Source: Candidatus Bathyarchaeia archaeon (GTDB lineage Archaea > Thermoproteota > Bathyarchaeia > Bathyarchaeales > Bathycorpusculaceae). From it: a DNA stretch of 64,000 nt. The stretch's first letter is position 1. Each line of letters opens with the position of its first letter. The notes under the pieces are model-generated. The model was not told the origin of the DNA. It saw only the letters and a list, made by a program, of their open reading frames with translations, and did no database searches. The position numbers were made by a program, and so were the translations under genes. The stretch covers positions 2,186,519 to 2,250,518 of the forward strand of contig CP166960.1 of assembly GCA_041447175.1 (NCBI GenBank). Reading direction: 5' to 3'. This document shows positions 8,733-17,764 of this stretch, one piece after another.

Positions 8733-8740
8733 ATATAAAT
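8733..8740 (-). promoter_or_regulatory. TATA box for thermosome-rpoK
   Basis: Minus strand ATTTATATG is a near-perfect archaeal TATA element. Its spacing (about 26 nt) sets the transcript start near 8709 and so decides for the TTG start at 8687 over the upstream ATG at 8720. Confidence 0.65.
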
Positions 8741-8833
8741 TTTTCTAGAAGCAGGTATTACTTAACATGAAATAAACAACCCAAAAACTCGCCAATTGTC
8801 ACATTAATGTTAAATCAGGCAGAAAAAATTCAG

Positions 8834-9337
8834 CTAGTAAACGGATACCTTAGCGACCCCCTCAATTTTAAGCAGTTGCGAAATCAATTCGCCAGAAAGC
8901 TTCTTTTCCACAATCAACGTCAACTTTGGCTCAGGCGAAAGTTCAGGGTCATCCACAATTGCCTGACGGATACTCAAGCCGCCGTTTGTGAGAAGCATAG
9001 CAGAGTTTGCCAGGATGCCGTGGGCTTTTGCGTCCACGGGTGTTATTTCTACAACGCCCAGGTTGAGGTGTTTGGCGATTTCTTTCAGAGAGTGTCCTGC
9101 GGGGCGGATTTCTTCGAATATGAGGCGGAGTTCACGGTTGCCTTTTATGGCGCGGACAGTTTCGTTGACTGTTCGGCGGTCTACGGTGGCGACTCTTGCG
9201 ATGCGAATAGGTGGAATCTCGATTTGGTTTAGGTAGATTTTCTGGTTCCTCACGGTTAACCCGTTTTCCACAAGGACACGTGCAACTTTGAGCCGTTCAG
9301 GGTATTCTTTGAAGTGTTTTTTGATTAAGCTCCACAT
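8834..9337 (-). CDS. ACT-domain protein, predicted regulator of amino acid metabolism
   Basis: A 167-residue archaeal protein. The N-terminal half looks like a winged helix (GLTVRNQKIYLNQIEIPPIRIARV, then DRRTVNETVRAIKGN). The C-terminal half fits an ACT-type ligand domain (VVEITPVDAKAHGILANSAM ... PKLTLIVEKKLSGELISQLLKI). Proteins of this layout are annotated as predicted regulators of amino acid metabolism, and the position between the thermosome and the trpB2 gene is compatible with that. The ATG at 9337 is preferred to the one at 9370, because a TATA-like CATATTTATG near 9380 would start the transcript downstream of 9370. Target genes and ligand are unknown. Confidence 0.65.
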   Translation of the reverse strand: MWSLIKKHFKEYPERLKVARVLVENGLTVRNQKIYLNQIEIPPIRIARVATVDRRTVNETVRAIKGNRELRLIFEEIRPAGHSLKEIAKHLNLGVVEITPVDAKAHGILANSAMLLTNGGLSIRQAIVDDPELSPEPKLTLIVEKKLSGELISQLLKIEGVAKVSVY

Positions 9338-9463
9338 GCAAGCCACGTATTCAAGTACATTTCGGTACAATAACGCATAAATATGTTCCCTAGTTTTTGT
9401 TGTTCAACACAGCAGAAGTTATAACGCAGTAGAATTATCAAATACACATTACAGGTGTAAAAA

Positions 9464-10819
9464 ATGGCGAAACCACTAAACGAAGACTATTTCGTCACAT
9501 TACCCATAGACGAAACTCCCACCTCATGGTACAACATTCAAGCTGACCTCCCGGAACCTCTCCCACCACCACTGGACCCAGAAACAAAAGAACCCATAAA
9601 CCCCGAAAAACTGTTCCGCATCTTCGGAAAAGAACTCGTAATGCAGGAAATGGCGCAGGAACGCTACGTCAAAATCCCCGACGAAGTCTACGATGCCTAC
9701 ATCCGCCTCCCCAGACCTTCCCCGCTGTACCGCGCACGCCGCTTGGAGAAGTTTTTGGGAACTCCCGCGGAAATCTACTTTAAATGTGAACAGTTCAGTC
9801 CCGCAGGCAGTCACAAAACCAACTCCGCCATACCCCAAGCTTACTACAACATGAAACAAGGAATCACAAGGCTGGTCACCGAAACGGGCGCAGGTCAATG
9901 GGGCACCGCGTTGGCGTATTCCGCTAAAATGTTCGATTTGGAATGCCGTATCTACATGGTTCGCGCCAGCTACTTCCAAAAACCTGGCAGGCGACTCATC
10001 GCCCAACTCTATGGTGCGGAGATGCTTCCTTCACCAAGCGACAACACCGAGTTTGGCAGAAAACTCCTCAAAGAAGACCCCAACCACGTCGGCTCCTTAG
10101 GCATCGCCATCAGCGAAGCAGTGGAGGATTGCATGACCGACGAAAACACACGCTACACCTTAGGTTCGGTGCTCAACCACGTCTGCATGCACCAAACCAT
10201 AATCGGTCAAGAAGCCCAGAAACAGTTTGACCTCATCGACAAGAAACCCGACATCGTTTGCGGATGCATCGGAGGCGGCTCCAACTATGCTGGCTTTAGC
10301 TTCCCCTTCATGGCTGACAAACTCAAAGGCAAATCCGACATCGAATTTGTTGCCTGCGAATCCAAAGCCGTTCCACACACAACCAGAGGCGTCTACACCT
10401 ACGACTACGGCGACACCGCAGCCACAGCACCCATCGTCAAAATGCTCACCCTCGGACACAACTACGCTTGCCCACCCATCCACGCAGGCGGCCTCAGATA
10501 CCACGGCATGGCCCCACTCGTGTCGTACCTGATTCACAAGGGATACATGAAATCCGTCGCATACCACCAAAAAGAAATCTTTGAAGCAGCACAAACTCTT
10601 GCCCAAACCGAAGGCTTCGTAATCGCCCCAGAAACAGCGCACTCCCTCAAATACGTCATAGACAAAGCCTTGGAATGCAAGAAGACGGGCGAGAAGAAAA
10701 TCATCGCCATGAACTACAGCGGACACGGCTTGCTGGACCTTTCAGCCTACGACCAGTTCTTCAGCGGCAAACTGGTGGATTTCGAACCAGAAAAAATTGA
10801 AGTCCCCCTGTTCAAATAA
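9464..10819 (+). CDS. trpB2: Tryptophan synthase beta chain, TrpB2 type
   Basis: PLP enzyme of 451 residues that makes tryptophan from indole and serine. The long N-terminal segment (MAKPLNEDYFVTLPID) and overall length mark the TrpB2 subtype rather than TrpB1 (about 400 residues). The PLP lysine is Lys118 in AGSHKTNSA, and the phosphate-binding loop is GGGSN at 270-274. No trpA lies near, as is common for TrpB2, which can act alone on free indole. AGGTG precedes the ATG by 7 nt. A T-rich terminator follows. Single-gene transcript by its spacing. Confidence 0.92.
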   Translation: MAKPLNEDYFVTLPIDETPTSWYNIQADLPEPLPPPLDPETKEPINPEKLFRIFGKELVMQEMAQERYVKIPDEVYDAYIRLPRPSPLYRARRLEKFLGTPAEIYFKCEQFSPAGSHKTNSAIPQAYYNMKQGITRLVTETGAGQWGTALAYSAKMFDLECRIYMVRASYFQKPGRRLIAQLYGAEMLPSPSDNTEFGRKLLKEDPNHVGSLGIAISEAVEDCMTDENTRYTLGSVLNHVCMHQTIIGQEAQKQFDLIDKKPDIVCGCIGGGSNYAGFSFPFMADKLKGKSDIEFVACESKAVPHTTRGVYTYDYGDTAATAPIVKMLTLGHNYACPPIHAGGLRYHGMAPLVSYLIHKGYMKSVAYHQKEIFEAAQTLAQTEGFVIAPETAHSLKYVIDKALECKKTGEKKIIAMNYSGHGLLDLSAYDQFFSGKLVDFEPEKIEVPLFK

Positions 10820-10831
10820 ACAACAACCAAA

Positions 10832-10856
10832 TTTTCTTTTTCTTCTTTTCCTTTTA
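10832..10856 (+). terminator. T-rich terminator after trpB2
   Basis: Just after the stop the + strand runs ATTTTCTTTTTCTTCTTTTC and CTTTT, a typical archaeal poly-U termination tract without a hairpin. Confidence 0.5.
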
Positions 10857-10917
10857 AAGCAGTCAGATAAATTGAAATATCCTCTTAGGCATTGTTTTCC
10901 ATCCTGAGGCGCAACCG

Positions 10918-12024
10918 TTGATACCTATTAATCTCCCCCGAGTTGGCGAAGAAGAAATTCAAGCGGTCGTTAAAGTCATGCGCAGCGGCTACCTCACCAG
11001 CAGCCTTGGCGCAGGACCAGAAGTCACTAAATTCGAAAAAAGCTTTGCCAAGATGGCAGATGCTAAGCATGCAGTGGCAGTGAACACGGGTACGGCTGCG
11101 TTGCATGCGGCAATTTCAGCGGCAGGCATCAAAGCGGGCGACGAAGTTATCTTGCCCAGTTTCACGTTTGTGGCTACGGCGGAAGCGGTTGTTTTGGCTG
11201 GCGGCAAACCCGTATTTGCCGACATAGACCCTGAAACCTACAACGTGGCGCCTAACGAAGTTGAAAAGAGAATCACAAAACAAACCAAAGCCATTGTGCC
11301 CGTGGACCTTTATGGGTTATCCGCCGACATGTCGTCCATTCGTGAAGTCGCCGACAAATATGGCTTAGCGGTTGTGGAGGATGCCGCCCAAGCTCACGGC
11401 TTAGCCTACAGAGGGAAAGCCGCAGGTGCGTTTGCTGACGCAGCGTGTTGGAGCTTGTATGCAAGCAAAAACATAACCACCGGCGAAGGCGGCGTCGTGA
11501 CCACAAACGATGATGAAATAGCTGAACGTTTGAGGATGATTCGGACGCATGGAGAAAAAGCCAAGTATGCCTCGGAAATGTTGGGATGCAACTACCGCAT
11601 GTCAGAAATTCAAGCGGCCATAGGTTCCGTACAGCTTGAAAAGCTCCCTAATTTCGTGGCAAAACGCACCCAAAACGCGCAGAAACTAACCCAACTTTTG
11701 TCCCAATCCAACAAGCTTTGCCTGCCCGCAGAGCCTAAAAACGGGAAGCACAGTTGGTACCTCTACACGGCAAGGCTTTACAACGGGAATGAAGCTGAAC
11801 GTAACCAGCTTTTAGATGCACTTCACCAAAACGGGATTGGCGCAGAAGCTTACTACCTGAACCCCGTTCACACGATGCCCTATTACTTGAACAATTTTGG
11901 GTCAGTTAAGCTTGAGGAAACCGAGAAAGCGGCAAAGCAGGTTTTCTCGTTGCCTATTCACCCAAGCGTCACCGAAGAACAGGCGGAGTTTATCGGCGAA
12001 ACAGTATTAAAGTTGCTGTCTTAA
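10918..12024 (+). CDS. DegT/DnrJ/EryC1-family PLP aminotransferase (nucleotide-sugar)
   Basis: A 368-residue aminotransferase of the family that aminates keto sugars bound to nucleotides, usually for surface glycans. The PLP Schiff-base lysine is Lys184 in LYASKNITTGEGG; Asp155 in VVEDAAQAHG contacts the pyridine nitrogen; the phosphate-binding NTGTAALHAAI is near residues 56-66. The TTG start at 10918 gives IPINLPRVGEEEI, the normal family N-terminus, with GAGG about 10 nt upstream. No other sugar-pathway gene lies next to it, so the substrate cannot be named; it may serve glycosylation of the surface proteins found elsewhere in the window (inference). Confidence 0.85.
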   Translation: MIPINLPRVGEEEIQAVVKVMRSGYLTSSLGAGPEVTKFEKSFAKMADAKHAVAVNTGTAALHAAISAAGIKAGDEVILPSFTFVATAEAVVLAGGKPVFADIDPETYNVAPNEVEKRITKQTKAIVPVDLYGLSADMSSIREVADKYGLAVVEDAAQAHGLAYRGKAAGAFADAACWSLYASKNITTGEGGVVTTNDDEIAERLRMIRTHGEKAKYASEMLGCNYRMSEIQAAIGSVQLEKLPNFVAKRTQNAQKLTQLLSQSNKLCLPAEPKNGKHSWYLYTARLYNGNEAERNQLLDALHQNGIGAEAYYLNPVHTMPYYLNNFGSVKLEETEKAAKQVFSLPIHPSVTEEQAEFIGETVLKLLS

Positions 12025-12134
12025 ACGTCGGGTAAACTGCAGGTTTACTGCAAATGTTAAATATGAACTTAGCATATTAGGTACACCTGTTTGCCTTAGA
12101 GGTTCATAGGCATTTCTCAAAGAAGGTAGAAACA

Positions 12135-12515
12135 TTGAGTGAAGTTTCCCGTGTAAAAATAAAGTTTCAAATCGAGGGTTTAGGCGAAGCCGAAGGCGAA
12201 CTAGTACGGTTTATGGCGCCCAGAACAGTTGACACAATCGTCCGCAAACTCCCCATCGAAGGACGCGCCGCCCTCTACAAAGAAGAAATCTATTTTGAAA
12301 TCCCCCTAAAAATGGGAGAAGAAAAAGCCAAACCAACTGTGGAAACAGGCGCCATAGCGTTTTGGCCTATGGGCGGGGCATTGTGCGTGTTTTACGGGCA
12401 ATCCCAACCGTATAGTCCGGTGAGTAATCTGGGGAAAATTACCAAAAACTTGGAAATCTTTAAGCAAATAAAAAGTGGAACCCGAATACGGGTAGAGCAG
12501 CTAGTAAGCGAGTGA
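12135..12515 (+). CDS. Cyclophilin-like fold protein (DUF369 type)
   Basis: A 126-residue archaeal protein of the cyclophilin-like family. Recognisable segments are FMAPRTVDTIVRKLPIEGRA and TGAIAFWPMGGALCVFYGQS, near the start and middle of the domain, and SNLGKITKNLEIFKQIKSGT near the end. Members have the cyclophilin barrel, but peptidyl-prolyl isomerase activity has not been assumed for them, and the conserved catalytic Arg cannot be confirmed here. Start TTG at 12135. It ends with a 15-nt tail-to-tail overlap with the gene on the minus strand. Confidence 0.75.
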   Translation: MSEVSRVKIKFQIEGLGEAEGELVRFMAPRTVDTIVRKLPIEGRAALYKEEIYFEIPLKMGEEKAKPTVETGAIAFWPMGGALCVFYGQSQPYSPVSNLGKITKNLEIFKQIKSGTRIRVEQLVSE

Positions 12516-12995
12516 GCTTTCACGCCACATCTCTAGCAGCCGCTCACATTCCTCTTTTACTTTGGCATCGCCTGTTTTGTTCTGCAGCTGTTCTAGGAAC
12601 TCCATGCGTTTTTGTACGGTTCGTTTTTCTGAAGCCCCGCCATAGTAGAGTTCGCCGTCCAGATACTCCTTCATGTGGTAAGCTTTCTGCACTAGCAAAC
12701 TGGCAAAATCAACTTCGTTTTCTACGGCGAACTTGTTAGCCCAGATGGCGACTTCGGTTTCCCGCAGTTGGGTTAAGCCGTCTATCTCAATTATTTGCCT
12801 AAGGTAAGTTCTGAGAAAATCATAACACCCCGCGGTTTTTGCCAACTCAAGAGCCGCATTTACTTTCTCCACAAAGCTGTCGTCACCCTGCACGGTCAAG
12901 TCATGCCTGTAGCCAGCGTCCACCAGCATTTTGGCTGCTTTGTGTTCTTCTTCGGTGTATACTCTTTCTGGAAAACTCAAAACCAATGCCCCCAA
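12501..12995 (-). CDS. Uncharacterised helical protein
   Basis: I do not recognise this 164-residue protein. It is rich in Glu, Lys, Leu and Ala and looks all-helical, with stretches such as EEEHKAAKMLVDAGYRHDL and EKVNAALELAKTAGCYDFLR. No transmembrane segment, Cys pair or nucleotide-binding motif is visible. It lies 35 nt downstream of eS25 on the same strand, so the two may share a transcript, and its 3' end overlaps that of the cyclophilin-like gene by 15 nt. The ATG at 12995 is the only early start. Normal codon use argues that it is a real gene. Confidence 0.65.
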   Translation of the reverse strand: MGALVLSFPERVYTEEEHKAAKMLVDAGYRHDLTVQGDDSFVEKVNAALELAKTAGCYDFLRTYLRQIIEIDGLTQLRETEVAIWANKFAVENEVDFASLLVQKAYHMKEYLDGELYYGGASEKRTVQKRMEFLEQLQNKTGDAKVKEECERLLEMWRESSLAY

Positions 12996-13030
12996 AATAA
13001 CCGAAAATGAAGCCTAAACTGCGCAGGTAA

Positions 13031-13363
13031 TTATGCGCAGGGCTTGTAGACTTTAATTGTGTGGTTGCCTGAAACGAGTTCAACTGAGCCGTTCTGCTGA
13101 AGCTGACCAAGGAACTGTTTAGCTGCACTAATCTTGACACCATATTTTGTGGAAACAGCGTAGGGTGTCAGAACGGGCATTTTCTTGATTTCAGCAACGA
13201 TGCGCTCGTTTTTGGCGTCTGGCGGAATCACGTTGATGATTGTTTTCTTTTCTTTTGGTGGTCCCGCTTTTTTGTCTTTCTTTTCTTTCGCGGCTTTAGC
13301 TGCGTCTTCTTTGCCTTGCTGGCGTTCCATCTGCTTTAAGCCGAGCTTCTTTTTTCCACCCAT
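13031..13363 (-). CDS. rps25e: Small ribosomal subunit protein eS25
   Basis: Ribosomal protein eS25, about 110 residues. The first 45 residues are a Lys/Ala-rich basic arm; the rest is a winged helix (KNERIVAEIKKMPVLTPYAV, then SAAKQFLGQLQQNGSVELVSG). Like eS26 it belongs to the TACK/Asgard and eukaryotic set. The ATG at 13363 (MGGKKKLGL) is preferred over the one three codons earlier, as eS25 proteins start this way. The tetraether synthase gene lies upstream on the same strand with only 22 nt between, so the two may be co-transcribed. Confidence 0.93.
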   Translation of the reverse strand: MGGKKKLGLKQMERQQGKEDAAKAAKEKKDKKAGPPKEKKTIINVIPPDAKNERIVAEIKKMPVLTPYAVSTKYGVKISAAKQFLGQLQQNGSVELVSGNHTIKVYKPCA

Positions 13364-13385
13364 GATTATCACTTGCGTTCCTGTT

Positions 13386-14876
13386 CTAGACTGGCTGGCT
13401 TATTTCAACCTTATGCTTGTTTTGCCACTCTTTAATTGGGACGCCAAGTTTCTTTTCGACTTCGGTGCGATGAAGACTGTTGTAGGTGCAGAACGGAATA
13501 ATCCGCCCATCTGGCAGAGCATAGTGAATCAGGCATCGCTGGACCCGTTCTAAGTCAAAGTTGTAGGGGTCCATAAAGTGCATGGAAGTTAGCAGAAGCG
13601 ATTTTCGCTGCAAGTCACCAAGACTCTCATAACTACCCTCAGAAAGCACCCGGAACACGTATTTGCGTAGGAAACTGAACTTCACGTGACGTGACGCATT
13701 AACTAACTGCAGTTTGGCGCGGTTCTTGTTGCCTTTTTGAGATTCCTCGCAAACCTTTTTCAGGGCCTCGATGAATTTGTCCACGTTAGCTATGTGGGTT
13801 ATGGGGGTGGTTTTGCCGTCTTCTACAAACAGGTAGGTTGCCATGCCGCAGTGGGGATGCCCAGTGAATTCGATGTAGTTTTTGTCTTTGATGGAGCCGA
13901 CGGCTTTGGAGACAGGCGCTACCGTTGGGACGGGATAAAAGTCGTCAGCTTTCACAACTCCGTTAGTTTGCTCTTCAACAAGCCGCATGAAGTCGGGGAT
14001 GGTGATGCGCATTTTTTCGCGTTCCTGCTGAGGAATGCGTCCGCAGAGGGAAACGGGCTGCACGTTTATGCACCGGATAACATCGAAGTTGTCGGTGGCG
14101 AACTTTATAATGTCGCCTAGCTGTGTGTCGTTAACGCCTTTCACCAACGTAACGACCAGAACGATGCTGTTAAAACCTGCTTCCCGAAGGTTCTGGATGG
14201 CTTTCATTTTGGTGTCCACCAGATCCACGCCACGGATAAACTTGTAAACATCAGAGGTTAACCCGTCAAACTGCAAGTAGATGGTGCTGACGCCAGTCGC
14301 CCGCAATTGCTTGGCATATTCGAGGTCTTTGCTTATTCGAACGCCGTTCGTGTTAACTTCCACATGTCTAAAGCCCAGTTCTTTGGCTTTTCGAATAAAG
14401 TCAAAAAGTTCGTTGCGGATGGTGGGTTCGCCGCCGCTGAACTGCAACGCCGTAGCAGGCACGGGTCTGTTTGCCCGCAGGTTTTCCAGCATAGCGGTAA
14501 CTTCTTGGGCAGTGGGTTCGTAGACGTAACCCGCGGCGGAAGCGTTGGCGAAGCAAACGGGGCATTTGAGGTTGCAGCGATTTGTTATGTCGATGATTGC
14601 CAGTGCAGTGTTGGACTTATGTTCTGGGCATATGCCACAGTCGTAGGGGCAGCCTTTTTCTTTTTTGGTGCGGGGGTTCTCCATGCCTTCACCGTCGAAG
14701 CGGAACTTCTCCGCCCGCATGTATTGGTCGTAGTCTGACCAGTAAAGTTCCGTAAACTCGCCGTGTTGGGGACACGTTTTCTTGATGAAGACTTTGCCGC
14801 CGTCCTCGAAGATTTCAGCGTCTAACGCTTGGAGGCATTCGGGGCAGATGGATCGTGTGCTCTTAATTGGGTTCAT
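13386..14876 (-). CDS. tes: Tetraether synthase-like radical SAM enzyme (GDGT biosynthesis)
   Basis: Radical SAM protein of about 496 residues, matching in length and layout the Tes family that joins two archaeol lipids tail to tail into the membrane-spanning GDGT. From the ATG at 14876: an N-terminal Cys-rich part (Cys11, Cys14, Cys35) and a second group in GCPYDCGICPEH (Cys76, Cys80, Cys83), then the radical SAM cluster C-x3-C-x2-C (Cys101, Cys105, Cys108 in CNLKCPVC) and the SAM-binding LQFSGGEPT. Extra Cys clusters are characteristic of the family. The open frame continues to 14948 but overlaps the shared promoter region. A TrmB regulator starts 85 nt away on the other strand. The assignment is by family; other radical SAM functions in this family are possible. 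Confidence 0.82.
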   Translation of the reverse strand: MNPIKSTRSICPECLQALDAEIFEDGGKVFIKKTCPQHGEFTELYWSDYDQYMRAEKFRFDGEGMENPRTKKEKGCPYDCGICPEHKSNTALAIIDITNRCNLKCPVCFANASAAGYVYEPTAQEVTAMLENLRANRPVPATALQFSGGEPTIRNELFDFIRKAKELGFRHVEVNTNGVRISKDLEYAKQLRATGVSTIYLQFDGLTSDVYKFIRGVDLVDTKMKAIQNLREAGFNSIVLVVTLVKGVNDTQLGDIIKFATDNFDVIRCINVQPVSLCGRIPQQEREKMRITIPDFMRLVEEQTNGVVKADDFYPVPTVAPVSKAVGSIKDKNYIEFTGHPHCGMATYLFVEDGKTTPITHIANVDKFIEALKKVCEESQKGNKNRAKLQLVNASRHVKFSFLRKYVFRVLSEGSYESLGDLQRKSLLLTSMHFMDPYNFDLERVQRCLIHYALPDGRIIPFCTYNSLHRTEVEKKLGVPIKEWQNKHKVEISQPV

Positions 14877-14960
14877 GTTAACCACTGAATCGTGAGATTT
14901 GTTTTGCGAAGGGCTTAAGAGCCGTAGAGCACATAATAAGGTTTCCAAACTAATACAACG

Positions 14961-15728
14961 GTGAATAAGGGGAAACGCGTGTCAGTCGACGAGAACACCC
15001 GTGAAACTCTACGGGAAATGGGGTTAAATGCTTACGAAGTCGACGCATACCTAGCTCTGATAGACAACGGAAAAATGACCGCAATGGAAATTAGCCACCA
15101 AGCCAAAGTCCCCTACTCCAAGATTTATGAGGTACTCAACTCGCTTAAGGAGAAAGGCTGGATAAAAAGCAGCGAAACCCGCCCCTTCAAATACTTCCCC
15201 GTGTCACCATTGGAAGCCACCGCCTACACCAAACAACGCCTCGACGACAAAGTCCAAATTTGGGAGCAAACGGTCGCGGCGACGTTGCAGCCGCTTTATG
15301 AGAAACATGAACTAGTCGAGCGCCCCGACATCCTTATCTTGCACGGGCAGCAAGCCGTCTTAGCCAAGCTGGAGGAAGTTCTCAAAAAAGCCAACAAGGA
15401 AATTATGATAGCCGCGCCTGTTTTTGCTAAACCTATCTTTGCGTCTGCAGACCAGTTGCTGATGGGGTTGCGTAAGAACGTGACGGTGAAGGTGATGGCG
15501 GCGGGTGAGAGCGGCGACTGGAAACCCCTCAAAACTGTCGCAGGCATTAACGAGTTGCGGGTGCGGGACAACATGTTTGGCGGCGGCGTCATCACAGACG
15601 GCAAAGAAGCCATGCTGTTTTTGGGCGAAGACAAACCCAGCCTGGTCATATGGAGCAAACATGTGGGCTTGGTGAGGTTTGCACGTGAATACTTCCAGTT
15701 CCTCTGGGACTCTTCAGCAACAGCATAA
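14961..15728 (+). CDS. TrmB-family transcriptional regulator
   Basis: A 255-residue regulator. The N-terminal winged helix is typical of TrmB (REMGLNAYEVDAYLALIDNG, then MTAMEISHQAKVPYSKIYEV and LNSLKEKGWIK). The C-terminal part (from about residue 115) is the TrmB effector region with a phospholipase-D-like fold (QAVLAKLEEVLKKANKEIMI). Start GTG at 14961 (MNKGKRVSVDE); a later GTG at 14979 is possible. It is divergent from the tetraether synthase gene with 84 nt between, so it may control that gene or itself (inference). A TATA-like CTTAAGAG near 14913 fits the + strand. Confidence 0.85.
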   Translation: MNKGKRVSVDENTRETLREMGLNAYEVDAYLALIDNGKMTAMEISHQAKVPYSKIYEVLNSLKEKGWIKSSETRPFKYFPVSPLEATAYTKQRLDDKVQIWEQTVAATLQPLYEKHELVERPDILILHGQQAVLAKLEEVLKKANKEIMIAAPVFAKPIFASADQLLMGLRKNVTVKVMAAGESGDWKPLKTVAGINELRVRDNMFGGGVITDGKEAMLFLGEDKPSLVIWSKHVGLVRFAREYFQFLWDSSATA

Positions 15729-15839
15729 TCCAGGTTTTCTTTTGAGGCTAAACATAATCCAAAAAAGCTTAGAGGGATAGGGGTCTATCAGAACCGAGTT
15801 AACCTATCAAACAAAAAAGAGAAAGGGGGAACTAGAAGG

Positions 15840-16061
15840 TTATTTTCCCATGACTTTTTTTGATGCGATTTCGATGTCTTCGGATTTGATGGTTTTTCTG
15901 CCTGCGTGCATGGCAAAGTCCAAGGCTTCCTTGGCGATTTTGATGCCGATTCCTTCCAACGCCTTGGCGAGTTCTTTTGCTGCGGCTTCACTTACGCGGT
16001 CTGCGCCTGCTTTTTTGCATAGTCTATGCATGGGGGCTACTGCTAATTCTAAATCGGCCAT
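15840..16061 (-). CDS. Archaeal histone
   Basis: Single-domain archaeal histone of 73 residues (HMfA/HMfB type), which wraps DNA as dimers and larger stacks. Signature parts: [20 protein letters not shown] (helix 1), [20 protein letters not shown] (central helix), and [20 protein letters not shown] (last helix with the RKT DNA contact). GGAGG stands 8 nt before the ATG. A TATA-like TTAAATATGG lies about 50 nt upstream. It coexists with two Alba proteins in this genome. It is convergent with the TrmB gene. Confidence 0.95.
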   Translation of the reverse strand: MADLELAVAPMHRLCKKAGADRVSEAAAKELAKALEGIGIKIAKEALDFAMHAGRKTIKSEDIEIASKKVMGK

Positions 16062-16214
16062 AAAGACCCTCCGACAGCCTCTTTCTCTTTTTTAAGCCAT
16101 ATTTAACCTTTGTTATTCAACACCCCTTTGAAACGTGGAGAAACGAGTTAACATTCAAAAAAAGAGAAATATTAAATGGGCAGTTTCTTATAGTTGCGGT
16201 TTAAGGTTTAGAAA

Positions 16215-16994
16215 ATGAAGCTGGTCGATGCCCACATTCACCTCACCGACCCCCAATACGCGGGACACACAGACATGTTAATTGAAGACGCCAAGTCTTC
16301 AGGGCTGGTTGCCTTGGTTACTAACGCAATGGATTACGACACGAGCATCGAAGCGCTAAAACTCCAAGAGCAAAACCCCAAGCTGGTTTATGTGGCGTTA
16401 GGCATTCACCCCTGGAACGTGAATGTACTCAAAGAAGGCGAACTTGACCAAACGTTAAGGCTAATTGAAGAACAACACCAAAAACAGAACATCACTGCCA
16501 TCGGCGAGATCGGTTTAGACTGCAAATATGAGTCTATCTGGAACCAGCAGATTCTTGTTTTTGACAAGATGCTGCGTCTGGCGGAGAAGCTGGATTTGCC
16601 GGTGATTATTCATTCACGGGGAACAACTGAATTTATCGTGGACATGCTCCAATCCTACAGCCTCAAACGGGTGCTGCTCCACTGGTTCAGCCACCCCATG
16701 CCCGCCCTCGCAAAAGCGATGGAGCACGGCTACTACATCACAGAAGGTCCTCCAGCGTTGTACTCTAATGGCATCCGCGAAGTCATAACCGACACACCCA
16801 TGACAAATCTGCTGACCGAAACTGACGGTCCAGTGCTCTTTCGAAAAGCGCCGTTCAACGGACAATTAACGCGCCCCTCCTTTGTGCGGGAAGTTGTACA
16901 CGCCATCGCCGAAATCAAAGGGTTATCCGCAGAGGAAGTTTCAGAGCAGATTGTCAAGAATTTTGAGGCTTTCTTTAACAAAAAACTCTGCTAA
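16215..16994 (+). CDS. TatD-family metal-dependent hydrolase
   Basis: A 259-residue TIM-barrel metallohydrolase of the TatD family, members of which act as DNases. The N-terminal metal motif is DAHIHL (His7, His9), the central one GEIGLDCKYES, with His in VIIHSRG and HWFSHP, and the late Asp in LTETDGPV. All are in the order expected. The start ATG at 16215 is preceded by a TATA-like CTTATAGTT near 16188, giving a very short leader. No operon partner is visible; eS17 begins 137 nt downstream. The substrate is not deducible from sequence. Confidence 0.85.
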   Translation: MKLVDAHIHLTDPQYAGHTDMLIEDAKSSGLVALVTNAMDYDTSIEALKLQEQNPKLVYVALGIHPWNVNVLKEGELDQTLRLIEEQHQKQNITAIGEIGLDCKYESIWNQQILVFDKMLRLAEKLDLPVIIHSRGTTEFIVDMLQSYSLKRVLLHWFSHPMPALAKAMEHGYYITEGPPALYSNGIREVITDTPMTNLLTETDGPVLFRKAPFNGQLTRPSFVREVVHAIAEIKGLSAEEVSEQIVKNFEAFFNKKLC

Positions 16995-17131
16995 CCCCGC
17001 CTAACAGCGCACCTGCCCGTTGGGCTTGTTCACCAAACCGTTACTGAGAAGGTAACCTTAAATTGAGCCTTCGCTTTTATCAACTCTGCTTTCACGCTTT
17101 TACGCGTAAAGAAAACTACGGAGGAACAAAC

Positions 17132-17371
17132 ATGGGAAAAGTTAAGACCGAACAGATAAAGCACCTAGCCAAAGAGCTGATTGCGCGGTTTCCAGACAAG
17201 TTCTCCACAAACTTTGACGACAACAAAGTCATGGTCAGCGAACTCACGGAAGACATCACAACCAGAGTCCGCAACCAAGTGGCAGGCTACATAACACGCA
17301 CCTACACGCTCAACCAGAAAGGCGTCCCGTTGCAAGAAGACGAAATCCTTTTAGAGGAAACCGAAGAATAA
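17132..17371 (+). CDS. rps17e: Small ribosomal subunit protein eS17
   Basis: Ribosomal protein eS17, 79 residues. Diagnostic segments: MGKVKTEQIKHLAKELIARF, KFSTNFDDNKVMVSELT, and RVRNQVAGYITRTYT. The frame is open to 17063, but the ATG at 17132 is chosen because GGAGG lies 7 nt before it and eS17 proteins begin MG(K/N)V(R/K). The gene that follows starts 18 nt after the stop, so they form an operon. Confidence 0.95.
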   Translation: MGKVKTEQIKHLAKELIARFPDKFSTNFDDNKVMVSELTEDITTRVRNQVAGYITRTYTLNQKGVPLQEDEILLEETEE

Positions 17372-17389
17372 GCAACGCTGGAAAACAGC

Positions 17390-17764
17390 ATGATGGATGA
17401 GTACAGGCGAGGATGGGCACACCGCTACCTTCGAGAAGCAAAAGCGGAGCTGGAAGCAGCCCAAAAAATCCCTTACATGGCACCCAGCTTAATGATTGAA
17501 GCCATCCACAAAGCCCGAAACGCCATCTACTACAGCCTTGGCGAGCCTGCCTTCATCGAAGTGCTCATACGAGACGAGTTGGCAAAACAAAAAACCGCCG
17601 ACGACGTCATTTTGCGGTTTCTGATTGAAATGGAGCAGACCGTGCAGCAGCTTGACCAGCTTGAAGAAATTAACGATGACGCCATGCTTAAGCAAGCGGA
17701 CACCATCGTGCAGGTTGCCTCAGAGTTCGTGGAAACATTCACGGGCGAAAAAATGGAAAACTAG
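17390..17764 (+). CDS. Small helical protein, possibly HEPN-like
   Basis: I do not firmly recognise this 124-residue protein. The first half (YRRGWAHRYLREAKAELEAA and IEAIHKARNAIYYSLGEPAF) has the amphipathic helix pattern of HEPN-like or other four-helix proteins, but the HEPN catalytic R-x4-6-H motif is not obvious. The C-terminal half is acidic and helical (EQTVQQLDQLEEINDDAMLK). It follows eS17 by 18 nt and is probably co-transcribed. Two ATG codons in a row make the exact start uncertain by one residue. Confidence 0.6.
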   Translation: MMDEYRRGWAHRYLREAKAELEAAQKIPYMAPSLMIEAIHKARNAIYYSLGEPAFIEVLIRDELAKQKTADDVILRFLIEMEQTVQQLDQLEEINDDAMLKQADTIVQVASEFVETFTGEKMEN

